64,000 nt of DNA from Trichoplax sp. H2. Its lineage: Eukaryota > Placozoa > Uniplacotomia > Trichoplacea. Made by a program: the position numbers and the translations under genes. Position 1 is the stretch's first letter; every line of letters starts with the position of its first letter. The stretch lies in NCBI GenBank assembly GCA_003344405.1, contig NOWV01000062.1, forward strand, positions 248,001 to 312,000, given 5' to 3'. The notes under the pieces were generated by a model. The model searched no databases, was not told where the DNA came from, and saw only the letters and a program-made list of their open reading frames with translations. This document shows, piece by piece, positions 39,170-50,793 of the stretch.

Positions 39170-39310
39170 CACACTTACAGTACAGTGTACAGTGTACAGT
39201 ACAGTACACGGTATACGGTACTGTAGTGTGTTGGTAGAGAAAACGAATGTCCCCAACTGCGGTTCTACAGTACTGTACTGTACTGTACACTGTAGTGTAC
39301 AGTACTGTAA
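39170..39310. repeat. GTAC/TACAGTAC palindrome cluster, ENDOV/TMEM130-like interval
   Basis: Overlapping CAGTGTACAGTACAGTACAC and TACTGTACTGTACTGTACAC words are arranged as inverted repeats, so the single strand can fold on itself in many registers. Similar smaller clusters lie at 37790-37830 and 39700-39795. Their coding-like translations (VQY, TVY and similar) are artefacts. Confidence 0.8.
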
Positions 39311-39454
39311 ATAAATCCCGGTGGCAAAAAGAAAAAGGAAACTTCAAACAATGACGTCATTGTGGACGTGAGTTGGTGACCCACTACACTGAGTACAGTA
39401 CAGTAAGTGTAGCAGTGACAAGGTGACATTTGGATTGCTCTTTAAAATAATGTA

Positions 39455-39640
39455 GGAATACTACTATTCTAGTGGTCTCTGATGCTATACGGAATACTAT
39501 TCTAGTGGTCTCTGATGCTATACGGAATACTATTCTAGTGGTCTCTGTTGCTATACGGAATACTATTCTAATGGTCTCTGTTGCTATACGGAATACTATT
39601 CTAATGGTCTCTGCTGCTATACGGAATACTATTCTAGTGT
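39455..39640. repeat. 33-bp minisatellite, ~5.5 copies
   Basis: Exact 33-bp period, with unit starts GGAATACTATTCTA at 39491, 39524, 39557, 39590 and 39623. Copies differ by one to three bases (GATGC/GTTGC, AGTGG/ATGG). Because 33 is a multiple of three, the minus strand stays open with an 11-residue repeat (like TIRIVFRIATE). I do not regard this as a gene. Confidence 0.95.
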
Positions 39641-39959
39641 GACAATCCACTCTTTCTTTGTAAGGTCAAGTACTCGAGTTGCGTCATAACAACATAAAAC
39701 GACGTACAGTACAGTATCGCCGCCAACTTACAGTACTGTGTTATTATTATTATACCGTAGCATTGATACGGTAAGACTTGTACTGTACTGTACGTTCTGC
39801 ATTTGGAAGTGACTGCTACGCAAGTCAGTGCAGTACGCACGTACCGTCGACAGTGACCGAAAGAGAGCTGTCAATCGTTGGAGAAGGTGACACGTACATC
39901 ACAGTTCGTTCTTAGTGCAAGGCGACACCACCGACATTCTTTCTTTCTTTCTATTCTTG

Positions 39960-40066
39960 GCTACTTCTAGAGAGCAGTTTTCGCTTACTCAACTTTCTTG
40001 GATGGATTCCGCTTAAATCTCGGTTAAGATTCTTGTTCCATTGGTTTGGAAAGAAAAGAAAAAACG
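39960..40066 (+). promoter_or_regulatory. Possible 5' UTR exon of the TMEM130-like gene
   Basis: A purine-rich stretch ends GAAAAAACG at a strong donor (GTAAGT, 40067). A possible acceptor (AAAAGTAG) lies 15 bp before the ATG at 41564. The pairing is plausible from position and donor strength only. Confidence 0.3.
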
Positions 40067-41563
40067 GTAAGTTTGTTATTGTAGCTGTCCATGGAATGAC
40101 AAGGATTAATGTGTTGAAATGGACTAAATTGTATCGACGAGAAGTTGGAGCGGCAAAGACGAGTTACTTCCACTCTTGATTGACAGTCAAAGTTGATCAA
40201 GAAAAAAATGGAATGTCTTAATACAGCTAATCAATCCTACCAGTGATTGTTACCTTTTAGTAGAATACTGTACATTCATTTTGGTTATTGCAGTTCGGTA
40301 TACTGTATGGATCATTTTTATATTGAACGACTGTCGATTAACCGCAAAACTGTTTTCAACCTGTACCCAAAGACAGGGATATCCACTTTGATTGGTTATT
40401 ACAGTCGAGTCGAAAGGTCATAGACCTGATCGACCGAACAGCCCATACTAGCTTAATCAATTGAATAACGAGACTACGATTAGCCATTGAGCCAAGGCCT
40501 ACTATGATAAAGTGCATTTCGACTCTACTGTATGTCCATGGAGAAGTCTACTTGGACAGGATAGATTAACGTACATCACCAGAATCATCCACTTTTTGGA
40601 CTTGCCATCACGGCAGATGAAATAAATCCAACGATGCTATTGATTCATGGATTAATTAGCAGTTGAACGTGATCGATTTGGTAATGACTGCCCCATTCAA
40701 TACAAACATAGGATTACTTCTTTTCATGTCCTAGAAAGATTAGTTGGATAGGATCGTTGAAATCGCTATGGAGAATCACCCTGATAAGGAGAGACTAGAG
40801 ATTAAATAAATACAGTAGAGCTATGGCTATCTTCACCATGTATTTCATCATTTCTGCACTTTTATCAATGGATTAGTAGAGAATTACTATCGACTTCGCT
40901 CTGATTGTCACAATTAGATTAAAGTATGAACTCGTCCTACTGTTTTGGGGGAATATGTAAAAGATGAGCTGTAGTAGTCCTCCATTGAACATAGTTTAGT
41001 ACGAGTACGCGTATTCTCGACGCATAGGCTCAATCCTTTCACCGGTACGTCAAGCTAAAGAGTAGATGAAAGGGGTCGAGCGATTCTAATTTTGACGTTA
41101 ATCAATCAATCAATGAGCAATTGAGCACTCTCTATTTGCTACACTACTGATCAGATTCAAGTCTTTGCCACTTCTTTCTGTGCTATGTTAAAAAGATTCA
41201 TTGAACATGATCTTCCAAATTTGTTCTTGTATAATTAGTTGAAGGATAATGCTATATTAAGACATAACTAGGGGTTAATGAAGCGTGCGATGGTCTAGTT
41301 TCAACTGAAATTATTTCAATTTTGTTTTCTTTAATTCAAAGATAGTGGTTGCAATACACATTTGCAGGACTATGGTAATAGTTAAATGAATTTCTGAAGC
41401 AATTACCATAAATATAGGCGACATCTTCAAGTATGGACTAAATTTCAACTATTTTGCAACAACACTTGTACTACCAGTGATCAATCAATGTAATCGTCAA
41501 CCTTGTACGTACATAATAAGCAACATCGTCATCATCCTTGAAAAGTAGCACTTTAAATTCAAA

Positions 41564-44500
41564 ATGAAAATCCTAATATTAAAGATATGTTTATGGTCGT
41601 TATTATGCTGTCAATCACTAGCAGATCTTCCAGGTATGATAAATCAATTTTAAAAATTCACATTGAATCTTGAACTTATATGTACATTGTACAGTACGGT
41701 GCAACTTGAAACGGTTCAGGCTTATTTTCTATGATATTAAAATTGACTGTAAATGTTGCTAATACTAATACCAAATACCCTTCTTGATCTTAACACCATC
41801 ATTATTCTTATAGATTTACCAAACGCTAGTAAATTAATTATAAGTTTAGAACGTAGTAATTCGCAATAAAGTCACGTCCAGTCGTGCACGTATACTCTTT
41901 CTGTACTGAAATCGTTAGTACTACGTGCAATTTTTTTATATATTTTTAGCATCAACTTGCTAAAGACATCTTCTGTGCAATACAGTAGATAAAGAGATAG
42001 TATGCTAAGCTTACAATGTCTATCTGCTATCATTATATAAATACTCTTCTATCAATTTTTAGCTTTATATCTGTGACATTTTTCTAATACATTATCGGCA
42101 CATTTATTAAATTGTTACACCCCGTAGTCTTTAGAATGTATAACGTACTATATACGGTATATTGCACGTTGACAGTAGTTATAGCAATATAAAGAAAGCA
42201 CCTATGGGTTGCGCATAGCATGATAGTAAAATAATAAATAAATCGCAAAAATCATTTATTATTTCTACAACTACAAAAGTAAATCATACTACTATTTCTG
42301 TAAGCATAGCTTGATGTGATATAACAAATACGAAATAAAATAAATACGTACAAACGATCAATTTAAATAAGTGATCGACCTCTACTCAAAATCATGACAA
42401 TGATCTAGTCATAAATTGATACAGTACTAAATCTAGGCTAAAACGTATCGATAATAATGTAGTTGCTACCATGAAGGCGGACAGAATTAATAATTTTTAT
42501 CACTTATTTTGTGAACAAACTTTACAAACAATATATAAGGCATATACTATTGCATATTGCAGTAACATCTCAAAGATGTACAGGGATAGATAAATCGATG
42601 GATAAGAGAGAATTTTTCGCAAGGATGACACTTTTTCTCTTATTTAACAATTTATATTCTTTTAGGATGGGAAAACGTGCGTATTAACATGAATAATATT
42701 GGTCCAACAGTTTATGGGGCGAATTCGATAACTCATGCTATTGTAACCAACATTCCCCATGATTATCATGACTTTTACTACATCTGGCATGTGAATGAAG
42801 ATATCTTCAGTTTTCAAGTATATCATGCCTATAATGAAACTAAATATATTTACCAGTGGGATAGTGATGATATCGGCATGAATACGGTTCATGTCTGTCT
42901 ATTTAAAGGTCCATTTACAATGATAAAATGTAACTCAACCAAGGTCCTGGTCAATTGTAAGTCAACAAATTCTAGTTTACTGTATCCTTAATGAAAATTT
43001 TGTTCTTCAATCTAAATCTAGTAAAATCTCTGTAATATTACACTATTAAGTGAATAACTATTTGGGTTGAAGTGACTTTATTTACATCAGTTTATATGGT
43101 GCATTATGGTGCTAGATGTTTGCGTCAGTGGCTACTACTTGGCTCGTTCAGCTAGATATTAGCTATTTACTGGAATTATAAAAATACGTCTTAGTAATTG
43201 TGTAGTGATAATTGCTAACCATGCATAGTAATAATTTTTACTACTGACATAATAAACATACGTGTATAGCAACTCACGATTATCGTTGCAATGAGATGAA
43301 TTCAACAATTGATATAGTGCTAGTTTAGATATTCGGTTATATGTTTACTTACTTTTCTATATGAAGATATTGGACTACGTTTAATTCTAAATGAATAGGT
43401 AATAAAATAAAATCCTGCGAAATCTATATAATGATAATTATAATTATCACTATATACATATCGCAAGATTTTAAATCGTTAGCCTTTACACTGTGAATAC
43501 TATGCTATTTGCTATAGTTAAACAATCTATAATAGTTGTCGTACATTATTATAGTGATTATAATACTTAGTTATTACAATTTTATCACTAAAACCGTTGG
43601 TAATGTTTCATGTAGCTCATCTACAAGTTAACTTTAAAGTTCAGCGAACGTCTGGCTCATGGCTTCAAACGGATATCTTTCCACTTGGAACGGTCAATAT
43701 TAGTTGCAGCTTAATTGATCCCAGTGCCTTCTTCGAGAATTCGACTATTACTTATAATTGGACTACAGGAGATGGTCGCGGATATACCAATGCATCGTTG
43801 AATGCTTCTTACTGGACAACTCAGCATAAATATATCACTACCGGGCTTCATGTCCTTAAAGTCAATGTGTCAACGACCGGCCCAAATTCTGCTAAATATT
43901 ATGGCATTGCAACTGAGAACATTACAATTTACGGTAACTGATTCAATGTTGAAATTTAATTTTAATTTAAACCAGTCATTTTATAACAACTTTGAAATTA
44001 TTACACAACGTAGAACCCATCACAGGAATGAAAGTGGAGCCAGATAAAGCGATAGCTGATCGTCGTACTAATTTGACTGCTAGTTGCAATGGAACGTAAG
44101 AACAATAAATTTATTTAACATTCTCGTTATATTTATATTTCTGAAGCGCAATAAATGATTAATTAAAACCTTACAGTATTGCTAAAAGTAAAATTCTTAT
44201 AAAAATTTTCAATATTTTTGAATACTCATTTCAACTCTTTAATTTTTGTTCGACTAAAATTTACTATGGCTAGTGGGCCTGTATACTTTGAATGGTTTAT
44301 TATCCGTGGAGATGAATGTCAATTTAATGACCCAAACGTCACTAGAATTACTACTTTGAGTCAAGATCAGTGTTTTTCAGTATTAGAATATACCTTTAAC
44401 TCTTCAGGTGTTTATTGTGTTAATGTTACGGCTGTAAATTTTGGAGGTAGTTACCTTAAGAAATCTATACTTCACATAAGCGGTAAGAGTTTCAATCTTT

Positions 44501-44894
44501 GGAGACTACTATTTAATTCTCTTTAAGATGATATGATTGAGTTTATGTATTGCTTGTTATATCTCTAATTAAACAATTATCTATAATAGGAACGGTATCG
44601 CCTACAATTACGGCAACAATCGCGGCTGCGATAATACTTATATTTATTTCTCTGTTACTACTTTACATCATGTACGCTCAAACTACCACTCGCAAACGAC
44701 GAGTAGAAGTTGCTAGTTTTGATTATCTACTTCCACCACCGCAAGATGAAAGAAGTACGTTTAAGAAATTGACTGATTGGTTTAAAAGTCGTGATCAAAA
44801 TGATAATAATCGCCTGCCGTTACTTATCGATACGGGTGATAATTACGGTAGCATCACTCCCAACAGATTAGATAATAATGTTTATGAGCTTTAA
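41564..44894 (+). CDS. TMEM130/GPNMB-like single-pass membrane protein with PKD-type domain
   Basis: Six exons: 41564-41633, 42666-42956, 43616-43933, 44014-44095, 44274-44482 and 44590-44894. Phases agree throughout; the product is 424 residues. Exon 1 is a signal peptide (MKILILKICLWSLLCCQSLA, then DLP). The ectodomain has many N-glycosylation sites and a PKD-like segment (VNISCSLIDPS, TYNWTTGDGRG, TTGLHVLKVNVST), followed by a second beta-rich domain with EWFIIRGDECQF and NSSGVYCVNVTAVN. A transmembrane helix (TITATIAAAIILIFISLLLL) precedes a basic stop-transfer TTRKRR and a ~70-residue tail with VEVASFDYLLPPP and a dileucine-like RLPLL. The layout matches the TMEM130/PMEL/GPNMB family, which are endosome or lysosome-related membrane proteins; TMEM130 fits best by size. 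The precise orthology and function are not certain. Confidence 0.85.
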
Positions 44895-46176
44895 AAGAAC
44901 AAGTCATAATCCTTATTATAAAGTATCTGTCAGATTATTTTTGTTTATTGAGATCAGTTTAAGATCGAAAAAGAGAAAGTATTGCGATCTCGATCGTAGT
45001 TTAAAATTATGATAGAATTATTTCACCTACTTGCATAGCGCTTAGGTATTAATAATATTATTTTCTATATAAAATTCAACCTAAACGAACTTGGAATAGT
45101 ACTTTAAGTCAACATCGCGAAGTAATTTCAATTTAGAAGACATGTATTGTTTGACTTAACATATAATTATATCAAACTTCTTTCGGTATCTTGCTCTAAA
45201 AGAACGACTGTATTATGTAAATTTTGAAATCTACAGCAGTACGAGTATTGCACTACTAAGGCACTTATTTAATGTTGTATAAGATATTAATTAAGATTAG
45301 AGGAATATTTTGAAAACTAAATACAGTGTCTGTAAATTGTAAGATAATTTTAGGTATTGCAATTCGCGATACTAATTATTATTACTAGTTTACATAGAAA
45401 TTACATTTTTATTGGATGGTTTATTTGATGTTAACTTCTGTACAGGCACTTGGTACGATAACTAATGTGTAAAGTATGCAATAAAAAAATCATTTATTTA
45501 GTTTGTACTGTGTTCATTCTCATTGTAAATATGCGTAAATTTTGCTGTGGGGTTTTAAAAAAGGGTATTTTAATCACTGCAATCGAATAACGTTCCTTTA
45601 TGTTAAGCCATTATCAGATCATAACGATGATGCTATTACTCATGTTTGGTATAAGCTACAACAAACATGCTTAAAGTATGGTTTGTATGATATCATCTGC
45701 AAGTTGTCCGCTTATTTGCAAATGTTATCATAATGACTGCAATTTCGCTTAGAATCAAATAACAGCATCTACGAATCCAGATATGATTTATCGGACTGAT
45801 CTGTAATCACTATAAAAATTTGTTATGTACTAATAGAAATTTTAAGACTACAGATATGTATGCTATAGTCTAAGTCCTTACGGTTAACAATAGCAATTTT
45901 ATTAAATATTACGTGGTGATGTCATATTAGATTAGATCATTGTCGTAAATTACTACAGTAACTTTATCTTCGTCTTAGATATATAAAGAAATTTTCCATA
46001 TTAAAAGCAATGCGAAAGATCAATGCTGTTCTGAACATTAACATATAGTAAAAGAAATTTAGTAAAAAGCATAGTTATCATAGGATTTGTTGAAATTGAC
46101 TCCCAATTTGATAATCGCATGACTGATAACTATGTCAACTGTACATACAATAATGCTCTAACTACAATGTAGATAA
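44895..46176. other. Convergent interval, no gene seen
   Basis: 3' flanks of the TMEM130-like and DNAL4 genes. A 63-codon plus-strand ORF (45542-45733, with HVWYKLQQTCLKYGLYDIIC) lacks an upstream context or known domain. TACTGTA-type words are few and scattered. Confidence 0.5.
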
Positions 46177-46936
46177 TTAAGAGCACTTCCAAACTGTGAT
46201 AGCTAAGTTGCCTCCGAAAAACATGTATAATAAATTCTTGACTTCATGAGTAATTTCAAATCCATAACCTTCTCCAACAAGTGCATGCCAAGACGAACCA
46301 AATTTACGATCCATATTCTCCTTGATCATTCTTGCTGCACTCTATAGAATTTCATATTGAGACTTAATATTAACAATATTTTACCTTGCATACAGATTAT
46401 TGCCTTTATTGAAAAATTTTAACTTTCCTGCTGATATTTAATAGTATACGTATATTAAACTGTTCCTATGTGTCATCGCATGGCTAAGTAAGTTACCTCG
46501 TTATTGCTGGGATATTTTTCGACGGCTGTAACACATAGTTCCATTGCTTCATTTCTCATTTCATCCGGCATATCGGAGTGCTAGATATAATTTAATAATC
46601 AGTTTGACGTCTAAAAAGCAGTCTATGTTTCATTATAAACTTAGGATCAATACAGTAGTATATATATATATATATATACCTATATATAAATCACTTAATC
46701 ACTCCAAATAATAATAAAAAATATTTAAAATGAGGATAGGCATGTACTGTGTTATTTTCTAATTCTTCAAAGTAAGAAATATCCTCATCCTATTAATCAA
46801 AACGTTGACTTGATGTAGTATACATAAAAGTACGACATACTCTAATCAAAGGATAGTTGTGTAATCGACGGAAATCATAAGCTCCATCTCCGGCACCAGT
46901 ACCTCCTCCAGTGATAATTTCTCCGCCGTCTTCCAT
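46177..46936 (-). CDS. DNAL4: Dynein axonemal light chain 4 (LC8 family)
   Basis: Three exons in transcript order: 46936-46841, 46580-46497 and 46341-46177, in phase, giving 114 residues. Exon 1 is a Gly-rich start (MEDGGEIITGGGTGAGDG) and the conserved YDFRRLHNYPLIR. Exon 2 reads HSDMPDEMRNEAMELCVTAV. Exon 3 carries the LC8 core (MIKENMDRKFGSSWHALVG, GYGFEITHEVKNLLYMFFGG) and ends exactly like the family, VWKCS. HSDMP and the WKCS end separate DNAL4 from ordinary DYNLL1/2. The protein is a light chain of outer-arm axonemal dynein in motile cilia. Its promoter faces the CCDC166-like gene across 1.1 kb. The Gly-rich N-terminus is about nine residues longer than in mammals. Confidence 0.97.
46659..46690. 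repeat. (TA)n microsatellite in DNAL4 intron 1
   Basis: An uninterrupted run of about ten TA units, then ACC and a shorter TATATATA. It lies between exons 1 and 2. Confidence 0.9.
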
Positions 46937-47164
46937 CTTGATTAAGTTAACGATGTCGCTACTATTGCACTGTGTGACTTTATTGCTAGTCTGGATCTTT
47001 GCAAAACTTTGGTAGTCATGGAGATGTTGTAAGCGGTTTTATTGGGCCTCGTCTTTACTATGTAGTGTTTATATCGTACGCAAATGAAAGCTAATATTAC
47101 TGTAATTAGACCTTCCCGCTCTACTGTAGCGTAATTTTATGTCGCTATAGATACCCTAGTATCA

Positions 47165-47250
47165 AGCTGTACAGTGTACCGTATGCTACTATAGTGTACG
47201 GTATAGGACTGTATCCGCTGAAACTGTACTTTACCGTATACTGTACTATA
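47165..47250. repeat. GTAC palindrome cluster, DNAL4/CCDC166-like interval
   Basis: Consecutive CTGTACAGTGTACCGTA, AGTGTACGGTATAGG and ACCGTATACTGTACTATA form a chain of imperfect palindromes. Sequence style is the same as the clusters near 39.2, 52.4 and 60.4 kb. Confidence 0.75.
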
Positions 47251-47255
47251 TAGCG

Positions 47256-47269
47256 ATCGTCATGACAAC
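47256..47269. promoter_or_regulatory. RFX X-box-like site
   Basis: ATCGTCATGACAAC matches the X-box consensus RYYNYYN(1-3)RRNRAC at every position and the palindromic ideal GTTGCCATGGCAAC at 10 of 14. RFX factors drive ciliary genes in animals, and this site lies 320 bp from the DNAL4 start. The consensus is degenerate: by my estimate one or two matches are expected by chance in an interval of this size. Confidence 0.35.
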
Positions 47270-48066
47270 CTGAAGTAACACAATTTCAAAATCTTCATAC
47301 TGAGCAAGGTGGGAGATTTTAAAATAATCGCCAATATTCGATAATTAATTATAACCAATTCTATAGTATCTACGGTATAGAATCTGTCATAAATCGCATT
47401 TATAGACTAGTAAATCATCGGAAAGACTGCTACTGGTCTACAGTGTATAGTATTTGAGTAATTATAATTAGCTGTAAATACAGTCCAATGACTCAACACT
47501 ATATAAGCAATAACAACGTATTTCGAAATTTATGGCGATAGAAATTGACCATCTCTGATTATAGACACCATCAAGAACTTCTCTGATTTATTACATATAT
47601 AAAATAAATCATCTAACTTCTAATTTGGTAGGTATTTATTATTTTTTAGAAATGATTATGAACTGATTTCTGTATCGAAATTTAAAGTGTTAAATAGATT
47701 TATTGGATGATCATCTTAGGTCCAGCTTGACCTAGTTCAACGTCAATCCAAGCATTGGCTGGAACACTGCATCGACGAATAATATACAATTACAGCACTT
47801 CTAAGTGGAATGAAAGATCCTTATTATAAATTTTTAGATATTGCTGTAGTATTCCTATTTACTGTATCAAGTTAAGAAATAACAACTTCAGAAATTTGGT
47901 CCTGGTGTTGCTGAAGCCATTAAAACTATCAATAAGTATTATAACGGTAAGCGCTATGATTAATACGAGCTCGTATATTGATTTACTCGTATGCCAAACT
48001 GTGTCTTAATATTAAAATAACTAACAACGAAACACCTTTAACTATATATCTTCAACTATATAGTTA

Positions 48067-49885
48067 ATGGCTAGCCTGGCAAGAATAAAAAAATCGAAAA
48101 AAAAGGGTGTTGATAGTAGAGCTGAAAATAGTTCGCCTGCTTCTGCTAAGGAAGTAAATGTGGTCTCCGAAAGGGAATTAAAACTTAGGACTAAGTTAGT
48201 ACCTGTCTCCCAATAATATTATTTACGATATTTAATGCCTTATTATGTCGTATATCAATATACAGTATTTACGTTGTTTGATAGTTGTGATAACATTATA
48301 AAGATCAAATTAAAATATTAATGGCAATTATTTGTGAGCCTATCTAATTTGCGTTGACGATCTTACAACATATAACTTTTATTTTAATTAAATCCGTGTC
48401 CTGTTGTGTTTTGTTCACAGTTTAGCAAATTTAAACGAAGAATTAGAGAAAGTTAAAAACCAAGTCGCTGAAGTGTATCCTTTCTTAGACAAGTAGTAAT
48501 TGTAGAATGAATACAATATGACAAAATTTTGATATAATGTGGTTCTAATTGCTTTATAGACTTAATTACAGCATAAATACTATGTATTTTCACATCAAGC
48601 AGGATATATTTGCTCCCTCTATTACCTTTTTGAATGTTATATATGTATTATGCCTAAGCTTATCAAAGTCAGAAAGAAAATGAATGGTTACAAGAAGAAG
48701 CCAGAAGAACAAGGATTGAAAGTGTATGTTCTTGTAATGTTAATATTTGCTAAATATTGGCTAGTTGGTAGCTATATGACTTGTGTTGTAGGATGTAAAA
48801 TCTGTAGTGAATTCAGTATTGAATTTCGGTAACATTATGATATCTTCTAGCATGAGTACATGTCATACATGTCGAAGAAAACAAATAAGAGACAATCAGC
48901 TGTTGTATCGTTAAGTGACAAAAATCAAGAAGAAATTCAGAAAATTGCAGAGCAGAAACGTCAAATGATGCAAGAATATGAAGCAAAAAAAACTGGTTTG
49001 TTTATTAATGCACTTTATTGCTACAGTATATTAGCAATATTGTGATTTAGTATTGCAGTAGATGATAATTTTATGCACTATACTTACAAAATTAACATTA
49101 ACAACTACTGTTACTTTATAGAACTTCGTCAGGTTATTCTAGAGAAGGAGAGCGAACTTGCACGGATTAATAAAGATTTATCAGAGCTAGCTGAATATAA
49201 GGTCTCAAAGACTACATACGTGTATATGTTTATGATATGTGCCTTTACTTATAAGATAGGATAGTGTGTGATGTATATTACAATATTTTCGTGTGCTGTA
49301 GACTCTACAAGGAGAGCAGCAAGCAGAAATAAAAAAATTAGAAAAGGAAGTTTCACAAATGCGAAAACATCATACAGAAAATATCCAAATTCTAAAGTCG
49401 AAGTTTTTGAAGGAAAAGAAAGATTTTCAAAAAGAATCAGAGTCTAAAATACAACAACTTGAAAAGCAAGCTAATCAGGTTTAGAAAAGTCAAATTTTAT
49501 AGGACTATGTTCACTTTTGAAATAATTTGTAACAAGACGTTCAGTAATCAGACTAAGAAATACTCCTATTAGTTATGCTTAATACGGTATGGATTAGACT
49601 AACTTTACTTATTAATCTCTCAAACAGGAAGCCATGCAATGTCTGAAGGAATTTACGGATGGGATAAAGTCTGAGAATAGAGTACTACGTAAAGAACTTT
49701 TAAACTTAATTCGGAATGTGCGGGCTTTACAGGACTGTAAAAAACAGTTAGAAAATCAGCGACAGACATTGTCTCAAGAGCGCCAGTATGCTCAAGATCT
49801 AAAAAAGTTAAGAGGTATAAGAGACAACGCCAGTAATAATTTCTCGTTATACGATACTAAATTCTTAGATAAAGACTTGCAATAA
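48067..49885 (+). CDS. CCDC166-like coiled-coil protein (DUF4515)
   Basis: Seven exons: 48067-48194, 48421-48472, 48673-48723, 48857-48995, 49122-49201, 49302-49478 and 49628-49885. Phases agree, giving 294 residues. The N-terminus is basic and low-complexity (ARIKKSKKKG). The rest is nearly continuous coiled coil: LNEELEKVKNQVAE, KENEWLQEEARRTRIES, a YMSYMSKKTNKR block, EIKKLEKEVSQMRKHHTE, KSENRVLRKELLNLIRNVRA and QRQTLSQERQYAQDLKKL. Order and spacing of these blocks fit the DUF4515 family, best CCDC166; several relatives of this coiled-coil group are basal-body or axonemal proteins. A ciliary role is inferred from that and from the divergent pairing with DNAL4. The short C-terminal tail after the coil is not conserved. 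Confidence 0.85.
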
Positions 49886-50793
49886 TTTAAGCTCGAGCAT
49901 AATTTCGAAAGTACAACCTTTCAAAGATTATTAAAGAACTCTTACATGATACCGTTGTATATAACAAAAATGCGTTACTATTTTAACCGTGAATCTATGA
50001 ACAAAATAAAAAATTTTCCTTAACCTAAATTCTCGGCCTCCTATTACTCACATCGTCAGGATAATAAAAAAGTATCGCTCTCCATATTTAATGTTTCGCC
50101 GGACAAGCAAACAATTCTCAACTACGATTGCCTACTATTAATGAAACTGAAGTAGCTATGCGTACGCTTTTTCATATTGAAACTGTAGGATTTTATAACT
50201 ATCTTAATCTGATTTTGTAATTCATTTTAACAGTGCTAATAAATTAGAATCCATTCGCATCCTTATGCATTTGTGATCATCGTAGACCAAGTTTTATTCT
50301 CAAGAGATTAAAAGAACTAATAGACTTAAACGCACATTTACGGATCACTTTACTTAAATATAGGTTTATGGTATGATCTAAAGGTCTATGATGACAGATC
50401 AGTTACAGATTTGGCACTATATTTGCGGTTTACACATACATAGTGTATCATGCATACGCTATACAGTTACAATTTATCCTTCGTAATTAGCACAATTTCA
50501 TTTTCAATATTAAATAAGAATGCTTTTTAATATTATTATAGTACATTTTGGTGCCAATGTTATTCTATCCGTGAAGAGAAACAACTAAATTTACAAAGTT
50601 AATACCATATCAGACAGTAATCATTATCGATCAGAGACAGTATCAATAACCTTGTAATTATTATAAATTACATTAATTTTCTTCCATTTCAAAATCCTAT
50701 TACGTTGCAAAAGAGTAGCCAATACGATGAAAGGAGAACCACAGTGAGACTATAGCTTATTCAATGATATTTAAACTAATTACTTTAAAATAT
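49886..50793. other. Convergent interval, no gene seen
   Basis: 3' flanks of the CCDC166-like and SF3B5 genes. AT-rich, no ORF of interest, no dense GTAC cluster. Confidence 0.6.

Larger units (their letters stand above)
37533..41563. other. Divergent interval between ENDOV and the TMEM130-like gene
   Basis: Apart from the gap duplication, it holds a dense GTAC-palindrome cluster, a 33-bp minisatellite, and the likely promoters of both genes. The stretch 40070-41560 shows no exon; a possible 5' UTR exon ends at 40066. The single-frame ORFs between 38.7 and 39.9 kb are by-products of the repeats. Confidence 0.6.
46937..48066. promoter_or_regulatory. Bidirectional promoter interval, DNAL4 / CCDC166-like
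   Basis: 1130 bp separate the two start codons. It holds a GTAC-palindrome cluster (47165-47250) directly followed by an X-box-like site (47256-47269). Two protein-like traces were noted, VPANAWIDVELGQAGPKM on the minus strand near 47720-47780 and LQKFGPGVAEAIKTINKYYN on the plus strand near 47890-47945, the latter between plausible splice sites. They could be relic or unassigned exons. Confidence 0.55.

Noticed and set aside
39384-39650. 88-residue minus-strand ORF with an 11-residue repeat (TIRIVFRIATE-like)
   Set aside because: It is the translation of a 33-bp minisatellite, whose period is a multiple of three; no start context or homology.
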